A DNA stretch of 38,006 nucleotides from Lachnospiraceae bacterium UBA3316 (GTDB lineage Bacteria > Bacillota > Clostridia > Lachnospirales > Lachnospiraceae): NCBI GenBank assembly GCA_002361955.1, contig DESK01000030.1, positions 28,627 to 66,632 of the forward strand, given 5' to 3'. The notes beneath the pieces are model-generated. The model made no database searches. It was not told the DNA's origin and worked only from the letters and a program-made list of their open reading frames with translations. Numbering within the stretch: position 1 is the first letter of the stretch; each line of letters starts with the position of its first letter. This document shows positions 1 to 9,363 of the stretch, one piece after another. The translations under genes and the position numbers were made by a program.

Positions 1-1881
1 CTGGGCGTCACCGGCTCCGGCAAGACCTTCACCATGGCCAATGTCATCCAGGCTTTAAATAAGCCGACGCTGATCATCGCCCATAATAAAACCCTGGCAG
101 CCCAGCTATACGGAGAATTTAAAGAGTTCTTCCCGGAGAACGCGGTGGAGTATTTTGTGTCCTACTATGATTACTATCAGCCTGAAGCCTACGTCCCCTC
201 CTCCGACACCTACATCGCCAAGGATTCTGCGATCAACGACGAGATCGATAAGCTTCGCCTTTCCGCCACCATGGCGCTGGCGGAACGGCGGGATGTGGTG
301 ATTGTGTCCAGTGTGTCCTGTATCTACGGTCTGGGCGACCCGGTAGATTACAAGGAGATGGTCATTTCCCTGCGTCCCGGGATGGAGAAGGACAGGGATG
401 AGGTGATGCGCAAGCTGATAGACATCCAGTACGACAGGAACGATATGGATTTTCACAGGGGTACCTTCCGGGGGAGGGGCGATGTGCTGGAGATCTTCCC
501 GGCTATGAATACAGATACGGCCATCCGGGTAGAATTTTTCGGGGATGAGATTGACCGGATCACAGAGATTGACGTGCTTACCGGGGAAGTGAAAAAATCC
601 CTGGAACACGCGGCTATTTTCCCGGCCTCCCATTATGTGGTGCCCATGGAGCGTATCCTGGAGGCGACAAAAAATATCGAGGCGGAACTGGACGAGCGGG
701 TCAGGTGGTTTAAGAGCGAGGACAAGCTGCTGGAGGCCCAGCGGATCGCGGAGAGGACAAATTTTGATATTGAGATGATGAAGGAGACGGGATTTTGTTC
801 CGGTATTGAGAATTATTCCAGGCATCTGGCGGGGCTGGCGCCGGGAGCGACGCCCCACACGCTGATGGATTATTTCCCGGAGGATTTTCTGATCATCATC
901 GACGAGTCCCACAAGACGGTTCCCCAGATCCGTGGGATGTTTGCCGGGGACCAGTCGAGAAAGACCACATTGGTGGACTATGGGTTCCGCCTGCCCTCAG
1001 CGAAGGATAACCGGCCGCTGAATTTCCAGGAGTTTGAAAGTAAGATTGACCAGCTTCTCTTTGTGTCGGCTACGCCGGGGGATTATGAGGCGGAGCACGA
1101 GCTCCTTCGGGCGGAGCAGATCATCCGTCCCACAGGGCTTCTTGACCCCAGGGTGGAAGTGCGCCCTGTGGAGGGACAGATCGATGACCTGGTGGGCGAG
1201 GTGAACCGGGAGACCGCAAAGGGAAACAAGGTGCTGATCACGACGCTGACCAAGCGGATGGCGGAGGATCTGACAGACTATATGCGGGAAATCGGGATTC
1301 GGGTGAAGTACCTTCACTCCGATATCGACACCCTGGAGCGTACAGAAATCATCCGTGATATGCGCATGAACGTATTTGATGTTCTGGTGGGCATCAACCT
1401 GCTCCGAGAGGGGCTGGATATCCCGGAAATCACCCTGGTGGCGATTCTCGACGCGGACAAGGAGGGCTTTCTGCGTTCCGAGACTTCCCTGGTGCAGACG
1501 ATCGGCCGCGCGGCCAGAAACGCAGAGGGCCATGTGATCATGTACGCGGATACGGTCACAGATTCCATGCGCCTGGCGATCGGGGAAACGGAGCGCCGCC
1601 GGAGCATTCAGGAGGCCTACAATAAAGAACATGGCATCACGCCTCAGACCATTAAGAAGGCCGTGCGCGACCTGATCAGCATATCGAAGGACGTGGAGAA
1701 AAAGGAGGAGGACTTTGAAAAAGCGCCGGAATCCATGAGTAAAAAAGAGCTGGAAAAGGCTATCGGGGAATTACAAAAGAAGATGAAGCGGGCAGCCGCG
1801 GACCTGAACTTTGAGGAGGCAGCTCTTTTAAGAGACAAGATGATCCTTTTGAAGAAGCAGCTTCAGGAAATTGAGGGCTGA
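1..1881 (+). CDS. uvrB: UvrB, excinuclease ABC subunit B (5' end missing)
   Basis: Damage-verifying helicase-like subunit of the UvrABC nucleotide excision repair complex in the cytoplasm; it receives DNA from UvrA and recruits UvrC. The frame is open from base 1, and Walker A (GVTGSGKT) is encoded by codons 2-9, so only about 35-40 N-terminal residues are missing compared with the family (about 660 aa). Visible are the YYDYYQPEAY beta-hairpin region, the DESH Walker B (near 900), the helicase motif SATPGDYE, the REGLDIPE and QTIGRAARN motifs, and the C-terminal UVR domain (ELEKAIGELQKKM to the end) that contacts UvrC. uvrA follows after 36 nt, which fits an operon. No defect is seen in the visible part. 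Confidence 0.97.
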   Translation: MGVTGSGKTFTMANVIQALNKPTLIIAHNKTLAAQLYGEFKEFFPENAVEYFVSYYDYYQPEAYVPSSDTYIAKDSAINDEIDKLRLSATMALAERRDVVIVSSVSCIYGLGDPVDYKEMVISLRPGMEKDRDEVMRKLIDIQYDRNDMDFHRGTFRGRGDVLEIFPAMNTDTAIRVEFFGDEIDRITEIDVLTGEVKKSLEHAAIFPASHYVVPMERILEATKNIEAELDERVRWFKSEDKLLEAQRIAERTNFDIEMMKETGFCSGIENYSRHLAGLAPGATPHTLMDYFPEDFLIIIDESHKTVPQIRGMFAGDQSRKTTLVDYGFRLPSAKDNRPLNFQEFESKIDQLLFVSATPGDYEAEHELLRAEQIIRPTGLLDPRVEVRPVEGQIDDLVGEVNRETAKGNKVLITTLTKRMAEDLTDYMREIGIRVKYLHSDIDTLERTEIIRDMRMNVFDVLVGINLLREGLDIPEITLVAILDADKEGFLRSETSLVQTIGRAARNAEGHVIMYADTVTDSMRLAIGETERRRSIQEAYNKEHGITPQTIKKAVRDLISISKDVEKKEEDFEKAPESMSKKELEKAIGELQKKMKRAAADLNFEEAALLRDKMILLKKQLQEIEG

Positions 1882-1917
1882 GCAGCTTCAGATTAATCAT
1901 AAAAGCGGGAGAAAAAT

Positions 1918-4755
1918 ATGACAGTGACAGAGAAGAAGAAACCCATGATTCGTATCCGTGGGGCGCATGAAAATAACTTAAAGGGCATTGATCTGGATAT
2001 TCCAAGAAATGAGCTGGTAGTATTGACGGGACTCAGCGGTTCCGGAAAATCCTCCCTGGCTTTTGACACTATTTACGCGGAGGGACAGCGGAGGTATATG
2101 GAGTCCCTGTCCTCCTACGCCAGGCAGTTCCTGGGACAGATGGAAAAACCGGATGTGGAGAGCATCGAGGGGCTGCCCCCGGCCATTTCCATTGATCAGA
2201 AATCCACAAACAGAAATCCCAGATCCACGGTGGGCACGGTGACGGAGATATATGATTATTTCCGCCTGCTCTACGCCAGGGTCGGGATTCCCCACTGCCC
2301 GAAGTGCGGCAAGGAAATCAAAAAGCAGACGGTGGACCAGATGGTGGATCAGGTGATGGCGCTGCCGGAGCGCTCCAGGATCCAGCTTCTTGCCCCGGTA
2401 GTCAGAGGGCGGAAAGGCACCCATGCCAAGCTTCTGGAGCAGACAAAGCGCAGCGGGTACGTGCGGGTGCAGATCGACGGAAGCCTCTACGAGCTTACGG
2501 AAGAAATCAAGCTGGATAAAAATATAAAACATAATATCGAGGTGGTAGTGGACCGCCTGATTGTAAAGGCGGGGATTGAGAAGCGGCTGGCGGATTCACT
2601 GGAAACGGTGCTGGAGCTGTCAGAGGGGCTTGTGCTTGTGGATGTAGACGGAAAGGACGTGCTGCGTTTCAGCCAGAGCTTTTCCTGTCCCGACTGCAGT
2701 GTCAGCATTGCTGAGATCGAGCCCCGGAGCTTTTCCTTCAACAACCCCTTCGGAGCCTGCCCGGACTGCTACGGCCTGGGCTACAAGATGGAGTTTGATG
2801 AGGATCTGATGATTCCGGACAAGTCGATGAGCATCGCGGAAGGGGCCATCGTGGTTCCGGGCTGGCAGTCCTGCACAGATAAGAGCAGCTACACCAGGGC
2901 GATCCTGGATGCTCTGGCCGAGGATTATGGGTTTGACCTTGGCACGCCCTATGAAGAACTGCCGGAGGAGATCCGCCGTATGCTGATTTACGGCACAGAC
3001 GGACGCATGGTAAAGGTACATTACCGGGGCCAGAGAGGAGAGGGAGTCTACGACGTGGCTTTCGAGGGGCTGATCCGGAATGTGGAGCGGCGCTACCGGG
3101 AGACAAGCTCGGAAACTGCCAAGCAGGAATATGAGAGCTATATGAGGATCACTCCCTGTAAGACGTGTAAGGGCCAGCGGCTGAAAAAGGAATCTCTGGC
3201 AGTGACTGTGGGAGAGAAAAATATATACGAGGTTACTTCATTATCCATCCGGGATTTACAAAGGTTTATGGAGGAACTGAGACTTTCTGAGCATCAGATG
3301 ATGATCGGAAAACAGATTTTAAAGGAAATCCATGCCCGCGTAGGCTTTTTGATGGATGTGGGGCTGGAGTATCTGACGCTGGCCCGCGCCACAGGGACGC
3401 TTTCCGGAGGTGAAGCCCAGAGAATCCGTCTGGCGACCCAGATCGGTTCCGGCCTCGTAGGAGTGGCATATATTCTGGACGAGCCGAGCATTGGCCTTCA
3501 CCAGCGGGACAATGACAGGCTGTTAAGAACCTTGATGAACCTGCGTGACCTGGGAAATACCCTGATCGTCGTGGAGCATGATGAGGATACTATGCGGGCT
3601 GCCGATTACGTAGTGGATATCGGCCCAGGGGCCGGGGAGCACGGAGGCGAAGTGGTGGCGGCAGGCACGGCGGAGGAGATCATGCAGAACGAAAACTCCA
3701 TCACGGGCGCTTACTTAAGCGGGAAGCGGAAGATTCCCGTTCCTGCGGAGCGGAAAAAGCCCACAGGGTACCTGAAGATCGTTGGGGCAAAGGAAAATAA
3801 CCTGAAAAACATAGACGTCTCGATTCCTCTGGGAGTGATGACCTGTGTGACGGGAGTTTCCGGTTCCGGGAAGAGCTCCCTGGTCAATGAAATTCTTTAT
3901 AAGGCGCTGGCAAAGAAGCTGAACCGGGCAAGGACAATTCCGGGCCAGCACAAAAGAATTGAGGGAACGGAGCAGCTTGACAAGATCATCGCCATTGACC
4001 AGTCGCCCATCGGGCGGACGCCCCGATCCAATCCGGCCACCTACACGGGTGTTTTTGACCAGATCCGCGACCTGTTTGCCAGCACGGCAGACGCGAAGGC
4101 CAAGGGCTACAAGAAAGGGCGTTTCAGCTTCAATGTGAAGGGCGGGCGCTGCGAGGCCTGCGCAGGAGACGGGATTCTGAAAATAGAGATGCATTTTCTG
4201 CCGGATGTGTATGTGCCCTGCGAGGTCTGCGGCGGCAAACGGTATAACCGGGAGACGCTGGAGGTCAAGTATAAGGGAAAAAGCATTTACGATGTTTTGG
4301 ATATGACGGTGGAGGAGGCGCTGAAGTTTTTCGAGCACATCCCCACGATCCGACGGAAGATCCAGACGCTGTACGATGTGGGACTTTCCTACATTCGCCT
4401 GGGGCAGCCCTCCACGGAGCTGTCCGGCGGAGAAGCCCAGAGAATCAAACTGGCCACAGAGCTGTCCAGGCGCAGCACCGGGCGGACGATTTACATTCTG
4501 GATGAGCCGACTACCGGGCTGCACTTTGCCGATGTGCAAAAGCTGATTGAGATTTTGCAAAGGCTGGCAGAGGGAGGGAACACAGTGCTCGTTATCGAGC
4601 ATAATCTGGACGTTATCAAGACGGCGGATTATATCATTGATATCGGCCCGGAGGGCGGCGACAAGGGAGGAACGGTTGTGGCTATGGGAACACCGGAAGA
4701 AGTGGCCCAGAATCCCTGCTCCTACACCGGCCAGTATGTGGCCAAATATCTGTAG
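1918..4755 (+). CDS. uvrA: UvrA, excinuclease ABC subunit A
   Basis: ATPase that first recognises DNA lesions in nucleotide excision repair and loads UvrB. The 945-aa length is normal for UvrA. Two ABC modules are visible: Walker A GLSGSGKSS at residues 38-46 with signature LSGGEAQRI, and Walker A GVSGSGKSS near residue 647 with a second LSGGEAQRIKLA. Zinc-binding Cys pairs occur near residue 126 (CPKCG), 256-285 (CPDC twice), 413 (CKTCKG) and 743-767 (CEAC, CEVCGGKR). The ATG start has a GGGAG site 8 nt upstream and sits 36 nt after uvrB. A stem-loop at 4764-4814 ends the unit. Confidence 0.98.
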   Translation: MTVTEKKKPMIRIRGAHENNLKGIDLDIPRNELVVLTGLSGSGKSSLAFDTIYAEGQRRYMESLSSYARQFLGQMEKPDVESIEGLPPAISIDQKSTNRNPRSTVGTVTEIYDYFRLLYARVGIPHCPKCGKEIKKQTVDQMVDQVMALPERSRIQLLAPVVRGRKGTHAKLLEQTKRSGYVRVQIDGSLYELTEEIKLDKNIKHNIEVVVDRLIVKAGIEKRLADSLETVLELSEGLVLVDVDGKDVLRFSQSFSCPDCSVSIAEIEPRSFSFNNPFGACPDCYGLGYKMEFDEDLMIPDKSMSIAEGAIVVPGWQSCTDKSSYTRAILDALAEDYGFDLGTPYEELPEEIRRMLIYGTDGRMVKVHYRGQRGEGVYDVAFEGLIRNVERRYRETSSETAKQEYESYMRITPCKTCKGQRLKKESLAVTVGEKNIYEVTSLSIRDLQRFMEELRLSEHQMMIGKQILKEIHARVGFLMDVGLEYLTLARATGTLSGGEAQRIRLATQIGSGLVGVAYILDEPSIGLHQRDNDRLLRTLMNLRDLGNTLIVVEHDEDTMRAADYVVDIGPGAGEHGGEVVAAGTAEEIMQNENSITGAYLSGKRKIPVPAERKKPTGYLKIVGAKENNLKNIDVSIPLGVMTCVTGVSGSGKSSLVNEILYKALAKKLNRARTIPGQHKRIEGTEQLDKIIAIDQSPIGRTPRSNPATYTGVFDQIRDLFASTADAKAKGYKKGRFSFNVKGGRCEACAGDGILKIEMHFLPDVYVPCEVCGGKRYNRETLEVKYKGKSIYDVLDMTVEEALKFFEHIPTIRRKIQTLYDVGLSYIRLGQPSTELSGGEAQRIKLATELSRRSTGRTIYILDEPTTGLHFADVQKLIEILQRLAEGGNTVLVIEHNLDVIKTADYIIDIGPEGGDKGGTVVAMGTPEEVAQNPCSYTGQYVAKYL

Positions 4756-4763
4756 AATAAAAA

Positions 4764-4822
4764 CCCACCGCCAACGATGCCGCTGGCTTTCGCGCAGGCA
4801 CCGTTGGCGGTGGGCTTTGCTT
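4764..4822. terminator. Bidirectional intrinsic terminator between uvrA and yitT-like gene
   Basis: A perfect 13-bp inverted repeat pairs 4764-4776 (CCCACCGCCAACG) with 4802-4814, with a small inner TGCC/GGCA stem. On the minus strand it runs into GGTTTTTATT, a good tail for the convergent membrane gene ending at 4864. On the plus strand the tail (CTTTGCTTTG) is weaker. Confidence 0.85.
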
Positions 4823-4863
4823 TGTCGTGAATATCGAACCGGGTTCTGGGATAAACAGACAGG

Positions 4864-5748
4864 CTAGGAGGGCAGATCCTCCTGCTTTTGTCCGATCATG
4901 ATGGGGTGGAAGCCTTCGCCGTGCACTTCGCTGGATTCCAGGATGATCAGGAAGGATTCCGGGTCGGCGCTCCTTACCGCCTGCTGCAGAGGGTACATCT
5001 GTTTGTCGTTGCAGGCGCACATGACTACGAAGCGTTTGTCCTTTCGGTAACCGCCCTGGCCGGACAGAATCGTAGAGCCCCTGTCGCAGCTCTTCTGGAT
5101 CGTCTCCGTGATCAGATCCGGCTGGGAGGTAACGATCAGCGCCAGCTTTCCGGCATTTGCGCCGTACATGGTTTTGTCCATCACCAGGGAAATCAGGTAG
5201 GTGACGATCAGGCCGTAGATCAGGCCGTCCATGTCCTGGAAGATGAGGCCGCCGATCAGGATTACGGAGGCGTCTGTGATGAACACGAGCTTTCCCATGG
5301 AAAGATGGGGCTTCAGGGCTTTGATGGACAGGGTGATAAAATCCATGCCTCCGGTGGAGGAGCCCTGCATGATGATCAAAGCATAGCCGAGTCCGGAGAG
5401 GACGCCTGTACACACAGCGGCCAGCATACGGCTTCCGTGGTAAGCGGGCAGCAGCGGGGCCACAAAATCCATCATGATGGAGGAGATGACCATGCAGCGC
5501 AGGGAGCGCAGAAAGAAGTCCCTCCCCAGAAGGCGGTAGCATATGAGGGCTACCGGAATATTTAGAACGATGTTCATAGCTCCCATCGGCAGATGGAAAA
5601 GCCTGTAAAAGATCAGGGCGATACCGGAAAATCCGGTCATTGGAAATCCGGCAAAGACAGCAAAGTTGTAAAGGCCTATGGCGACGAGAAAGCTGCCCAC
5701 AATTTCAATCAGAAATGCCCGGAGATTTTGCTTTTTAAAAAGATTCAT
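4864..5748 (-). CDS. YitT family membrane protein (DUF161 plus DUF2179)
   Basis: Integral membrane protein of 294 aa in the YitT family, whose function is not established; members occur in several copies in Firmicutes. The N-terminal two thirds is strongly hydrophobic with about five or six predicted membrane segments and the family stretches GFPMTGFSGIALI and QGSSTGGMDFI. The C-terminal 75 residues form the soluble DUF2179 domain (LALIVTSQPDLITETI, GQGGYRKDKRF). An AGGAGG site at 5759-5764 lies 10 nt before the ATG. It stands alone on the minus strand, convergent to uvrA and divergent from the SseB-like gene. Confidence 0.9.
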   Translation of the reverse strand: MNLFKKQNLRAFLIEIVGSFLVAIGLYNFAVFAGFPMTGFSGIALIFYRLFHLPMGAMNIVLNIPVALICYRLLGRDFFLRSLRCMVISSIMMDFVAPLLPAYHGSRMLAAVCTGVLSGLGYALIIMQGSSTGGMDFITLSIKALKPHLSMGKLVFITDASVILIGGLIFQDMDGLIYGLIVTYLISLVMDKTMYGANAGKLALIVTSQPDLITETIQKSCDRGSTILSGQGGYRKDKRFVVMCACNDKQMYPLQQAVRSADPESFLIILESSEVHGEGFHPIMIGQKQEDLPS

Positions 5749-5930
5749 GGTATAGATTCCTCCTGTTGATTAGTATCGCTTCATTTGCTTGATTCCATGC
5801 GCTGAAGCCGAACTGCCTGTCTTTCTATTATAAAGTATTTTGCGCTAAAATGCGATAAGTATTTTGCACTTCCATGAAATAATGGTATTGGTGCCTCACA
5901 GCAAAACTGCAACGAAATGTTATAAAGAAC

Positions 5931-5959
5931 TGGGCATTTTTTCATAAATATGTTATGAT
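5931..5959 (+). promoter_or_regulatory. Likely sigma-A promoter of the SseB-like gene
   Basis: TGGGCA at 5931-5936 and TATGAT at 5954-5959 are 17 bp apart. The -35 matches consensus at 4 of 6 positions and the -10 at 5 of 6. A GGAAGGAA ribosome site at 5981-5988 and the ATG at 5996 follow. Confidence 0.55.
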
Positions 5960-5995
5960 AAGAAAAAAGAAATACAAGTAGGAAGGAATTTTCAA

Positions 5996-6736
5996 ATGAC
6001 ACAAATTGATGGCAAAAAACGGTTTATACTTCAGCAGCTTAGAAATTTAGATGAAATATTCGTAATGTTTTCCAGGACTACCAGGCTTCCCTATGTGCAC
6101 TGTGATGAGGAGTCCTATAATGATCAGATATATCTCTACCGCAAGGAGGAGGATGCCAGAAAGGCAGCGGAGCAGTTTCATCAGGACAAGGTTCCCGTAC
6201 AGATCATGAAAGTGGAGAAGGACAAGTTCCTGAGCTTTTATTCCAGCCTTTACTTCCAGGGCATCAATGCCATGGTCGTTGACCCGGGGGAGGATGAGAT
6301 AGAGATTCAGCTTGACGAGCTGGTGACTCCGCCGGATTACAGCAAGATGCCGAAGGGGCAGATCCGGGTGGACAATCCCCAGTTCCAGCTTACGGCAATG
6401 TATCTGATGCAGATTCTGCGCCGGGAACCGGGAGTGAAGCCGACGAAGGAAATGCAGGAGATGGAGGAAGAGCTGCTGGCGAATATGCGCCGCGGAGTTT
6501 ATATCGTGCCTGTGCAGGAGGACAAGAAGGTTCCGCTGATGAAGTTGAAGGAGGATGTTTTCGTTCAGCCTGTCTTTACGGATATTCAGGAATTTAATAA
6601 ATTTGGCGGTACGGAGAAATTCAGGGGGGCAGTGATTCCCTATGATAAGCTGACGGAGGCCGTGGCAGAGCAGGCCCGAGGGATCGTGATCAACCCGATG
6701 AGCGTCCATGTGGTAATTATGAAGGAGCAGCTTTAG
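5996..6736 (+). CDS. SseB-like protein
   Basis: Soluble 246-aa protein resembling the SseB family (named for enhanced serine sensitivity; the molecular function is not established). The N-terminal half (residues 10-95) looks like one SseB-type alpha/beta domain, with a run reading IYLYRKEEDARKAAEQF. The C-terminal half (about 150-246) looks like a second such domain, ending in the family-like GIVINPMSVHVVI. There is no signal peptide or membrane segment. Start: ATG with GGAAGGAA 8-15 nt upstream. It appears monocistronic; the 152 nt to the next gene holds no clear terminator. Family membership rests on recognised sequence pattern, not a search. Confidence 0.72.
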   Translation: MTQIDGKKRFILQQLRNLDEIFVMFSRTTRLPYVHCDEESYNDQIYLYRKEEDARKAAEQFHQDKVPVQIMKVEKDKFLSFYSSLYFQGINAMVVDPGEDEIEIQLDELVTPPDYSKMPKGQIRVDNPQFQLTAMYLMQILRREPGVKPTKEMQEMEEELLANMRRGVYIVPVQEDKKVPLMKLKEDVFVQPVFTDIQEFNKFGGTEKFRGAVIPYDKLTEAVAEQARGIVINPMSVHVVIMKEQL

Positions 6737-6888
6737 TTTACAGCCAGGCGGCAGGGGGCCTGCGGCTTCTGACGGAACGGTAACCGGCGTTCAAAGGCAT
6801 TTGTGAGGCGGCTCTTGTGAATGAAAAAGTGCAAAAAAGAAACACTGTGTATAGAGAGGAATCATAAAACCGAAAGGGTGGTACCTAT

Positions 6889-7722
6889 ATGAGATTTGAC
6901 ATGCATTGTCATACAAAGGAAGGCTCGATTGACGGAAGAGTGAGCGTCGAGGATTATATTCGTATCCTCAAGGAAAAGGGCTACCAGGGAATGCTGGTCA
7001 CAGACCACAATTCTTACAACGGCTACAGATTCTGGAAGAAAGAATTAAAGGATCAGGAGAAGGATTTTGTGGTTCTGAAGGGCATCGAATACGATACCAT
7101 CAACGCCGGACATATGCTGGTTATTATGCCGGAGGGCGTGAAGCCCAGGATACTGGAAGTCAGGGGAATGCCGGTGTCCCTCCTGCTCACTGTAGTCCAC
7201 GCGTACGGAGGGATCGTGGGACCGGCCCATCCCTACGGGGAAAAATATATGAGCTTCGCCGGCACGAAGATGTACAAGCGGCTCAAGGATCCGCTGATGC
7301 GGAAGTTTGACTTTGTGGAAACCTTTAATGCCTGCGAACCGCCGGAGAGCAACCAGGCGGCCAGGGAGCTGGCCAGGGCCTATTATCTGCCGGGGTTTGG
7401 GGGAAGCGATTCCCACAGGGAAAGCTGCCTGGGGCTGGGTTACACAGAATTTAAAAAGCCCATCACCTGCGAGTCTGATTTGATCGAAGCAGTAAAAAGA
7501 AAAGCGCCGGTCCGGGCGGGAGGACAGTATTATCACGGAACTACCAAGGAAAAGATCGGGGCGGTAAATAACGTACTAGTCTATTCTTTCTGGCTGTACA
7601 ATCTGGTTACAGCGCTTTTCAGAACGCACAAGCGTCATGTGAAAGGGAGATATCTGGAGCTTGGAAGAACAGCTTCACCGGGGAATCTTCCCATGCCTGC
7701 GGAGCAGCCGGAGGAGATGTAG
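6889..7722 (+). CDS. PHP-domain metal-dependent phosphoesterase-like protein
   Basis: Cytoplasmic 277-aa member of the PHP superfamily, which hydrolyses phosphoesters with a multinuclear metal centre. Metal-binding motifs appear in order: HCHT at residues 6-9, TDHNSY near 39, the glutamate in GIEYD near 67, GPAHP near 114, and GSDSH near 172. The substrate cannot be told from sequence; family relatives include nucleotide 3',5'-phosphatases and histidinol phosphatases. The C-terminal 50 residues after the PHP core are basic and contain a hydrophobic run (VLVYSFWLYNLVTALF) that could be a membrane-associated helix. The ribosome site is AAAGGGTGG. A strong terminator follows at 7752-7796. Confidence 0.85.
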   Translation: MRFDMHCHTKEGSIDGRVSVEDYIRILKEKGYQGMLVTDHNSYNGYRFWKKELKDQEKDFVVLKGIEYDTINAGHMLVIMPEGVKPRILEVRGMPVSLLLTVVHAYGGIVGPAHPYGEKYMSFAGTKMYKRLKDPLMRKFDFVETFNACEPPESNQAARELARAYYLPGFGGSDSHRESCLGLGYTEFKKPITCESDLIEAVKRKAPVRAGGQYYHGTTKEKIGAVNNVLVYSFWLYNLVTALFRTHKRHVKGRYLELGRTASPGNLPMPAEQPEEM

Positions 7723-7751
7723 TATCCGGAAACGATAAGCAGAGATAAAAG

Positions 7752-7796
7752 GGGCGTCTCCGTATTCGGTAAAAAGAATACGGAGACGCCCTTTTT
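7752..7796. terminator. Intrinsic terminator after the PHP gene, possibly bidirectional
   Basis: A perfect 16-bp stem pairs 7752-7767 with 7776-7791, with an 8-nt loop, followed by TTTTT at 7792-7796. On the minus strand the stem is followed by CTTTTATCT, so it may also stop the flavodoxin-like transcript ending at 7877. Confidence 0.93.
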
Positions 7797-7829
7797 GTCC
7801 TGTGGCGGAACAGCAGTACTGTTCAGGCA

Positions 7830-7854
7830 GGTTTGCGCATTGACTGCGCAGACC
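7830..7854. other. 10-bp hairpin downstream of the flavodoxin-like gene
   Basis: GGTTTGCGCA at 7830-7839 pairs with TGCGCAGACC at 7845-7854 (one G-T pair, 5-nt loop). Neither side has a T run, so it is not a standard terminator; it may stabilise the 3' end of the minus-strand transcript. Confidence 0.5.
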
Positions 7855-7876
7855 GTAAGAAAGTGATTATGAACAG

Positions 7877-8410
7877 CTACCGGGAAAGGTTTCCCTGGGC
7901 TTTCTGGAATACATTTGCCACAAAGTGGCGGGCATTTTCTAAATCCTTCCGGTCGGGATGAAGGAGGGCCTCGTCAAAATTTCGGAGCATCTGGAAAACG
8001 CGGCTATCCGGGTTCCTGGCCGCCATATGCTCATACCGCTGCCGGACTTTTATAGGCATTTTTCCATGGCAGAAAAACGAGCCCAGATAATAATTATCCT
8101 CCGGCAGGAAGGCCGTCACATTTTTTTCGATTTTTTTATAATATTCCGGATCCTCTCCCATGCCGCAGGTGGCGAACAGAGCGACGCTCTTGCCGTGGAG
8201 GCTCGAAAGAAAGTCGAGGACTTCCACACTGGCCGATCCGCGGTTTGCCCAGAAGCCTACAAAGTAGGTATCCGCGGCATATTTTTCAAAGCAGGAGTCC
8301 AGCTTTTTAATATCTTTGGAGAAGCCGGGGATCGCCTGATAGATCGCTTCTGCCACTTTTTCCGTATTCCCCGTTCCGCTTACATATAAAACCTGTGTCT
8401 TTAACTTCAT
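7877..8410 (-). CDS. Flavodoxin-like protein
   Basis: Cytoplasmic 177-aa protein with a flavodoxin-like fold, probably an FMN-binding electron carrier or reductase partner. The FMN phosphate-binding loop is seen at the N-terminus (VSGTGNTEKVAEAI; consensus T/S-x-T-G-N-T), followed by GFWANRGSAS and LFATCGMGEDPEYY at the positions of the isoalloxazine-contacting loops. I take the ATG at 8410 as start because AGGAAG lies 8 nt upstream; the GTG just before it (8413) would leave only 5 nt. A -10 candidate on the minus strand (TGC then TATTCT, at 8484-8489) has no good -35. The redox partner is not evident; the next gene upstream on the strand is ttcA-like. Confidence 0.82.
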   Translation of the reverse strand: MKLKTQVLYVSGTGNTEKVAEAIYQAIPGFSKDIKKLDSCFEKYAADTYFVGFWANRGSASVEVLDFLSSLHGKSVALFATCGMGEDPEYYKKIEKNVTAFLPEDNYYLGSFFCHGKMPIKVRQRYEHMAARNPDSRVFQMLRNFDEALLHPDRKDLENARHFVANVFQKAQGNLSR

Positions 8411-8573
8411 CACATTCGCTTCCTAACTCTATTGAAAGGGCCGTGTTGTTATCTGACAGCAGCCCAATAGGATTCTTTCAATCAGAATAGCACACACGGA
8501 GGCGAAATGACATATATAGAATCTAAAAAAATATGAAGTATTTATAAATAAAGTTGACGGTTTTTATGCGTTC

Positions 8574-9308
8574 TCAGCGTACATGGGGGATCCGCTGGGG
8601 CCATCCGGCAATCTTTCCCTCCTGGATTGCTGTGAACATCCGGTTTTTCACGCCCGGATACTGGAGGTTTAGCTGGCGGAGCAGATCCTTGGCTTCTTCC
8701 CTTTTCGTGTGGCCGTCGGCCGGGCAGGGGTTTTTTACTACAGGGAGCTGGTATTTATGCTGAAAGCCGATCACATCTGCCTCATTCACATACATCATCG
8801 GGCGGATGACGGTTAAATCCATCCGGTCCAGATATGTGCGGGGAGAGAAGGAATGAAAACGTCCTTCGAAAATCAGGGAGAGGAGCATAGTTTCCACAAT
8901 ATCGTCCTTGTGGTGGGCGTAGGCCACCTTATTGCAGCCCAGGCGTTTGGCCTCCTGGTTGAAGGCGCCCTTGCGCATTTTGGCGCAGAGGGAGCAGGGG
9001 TTTTCCTCTTTCCTTTCATCAAAAATGATGCGGGCGATTTCTGAGTCCACCACGGTGTAGGGAACGTCCAGCTGCCTGCAGAGAGCGCGGATCGCAGAGA
9101 GATCGAAATTCTCATAGCCCAGGCTCACGGTAATGGCCTGCAGGTCGAAGTGGTTGGGATAGAAGCGCCGAAGTCCGTGAAGGGCGTAGAGCAGGGTCAG
9201 GCTGTCCTTGCCTCCGGAAATGCCGACGGCGATCTTGTCTCCGGGCTGTATCATCTGGTATTCATCAACGGCTTTTCGGGTGTAGCTAAGTAGTTGCTGC
9301 AGTTTCAT
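8574..9308 (-). CDS. ttcA: TtcA-family PP-loop tRNA thiolation protein
   Basis: Cytoplasmic 244-aa ATP pyrophosphatase of the TtcA/TtuA class; TtcA makes 2-thiocytidine at tRNA position 32 using an Fe-S cluster. The PP-loop SGGKDS is at residues 30-35. A CSLC pair near residue 103 and NPCP near residue 193 supply three cysteines, the usual cluster ligands of the family. The motif AHHKDDIVETML is also typical. AAGGAG at 9314-9319 sets the ATG. A minus-strand promoter at 9440-9468 gives a leader of about 125 nt with strong secondary structure, unusual for such a gene. The exact tRNA target is inferred from family only. Confidence 0.83.
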   Translation of the reverse strand: MKLQQLLSYTRKAVDEYQMIQPGDKIAVGISGGKDSLTLLYALHGLRRFYPNHFDLQAITVSLGYENFDLSAIRALCRQLDVPYTVVDSEIARIIFDERKEENPCSLCAKMRKGAFNQEAKRLGCNKVAYAHHKDDIVETMLLSLIFEGRFHSFSPRTYLDRMDLTVIRPMMYVNEADVIGFQHKYQLPVVKNPCPADGHTKREEAKDLLRQLNLQYPGVKNRMFTAIQEGKIAGWPQRIPHVR

Positions 9309-9363
9309 AGGGTCTCCTTATAGCTGTTTGCAGTTATGGTTTTATGGTGTGATACCAGGGGCA

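Noticed and set aside
3715..4602. Long open frame antisense to uvrA (295 codons)
   Set aside because: It lies fully inside uvrA on the other strand, has no ribosome site and no recognisable protein motif; it is a by-product of uvrA codon use.
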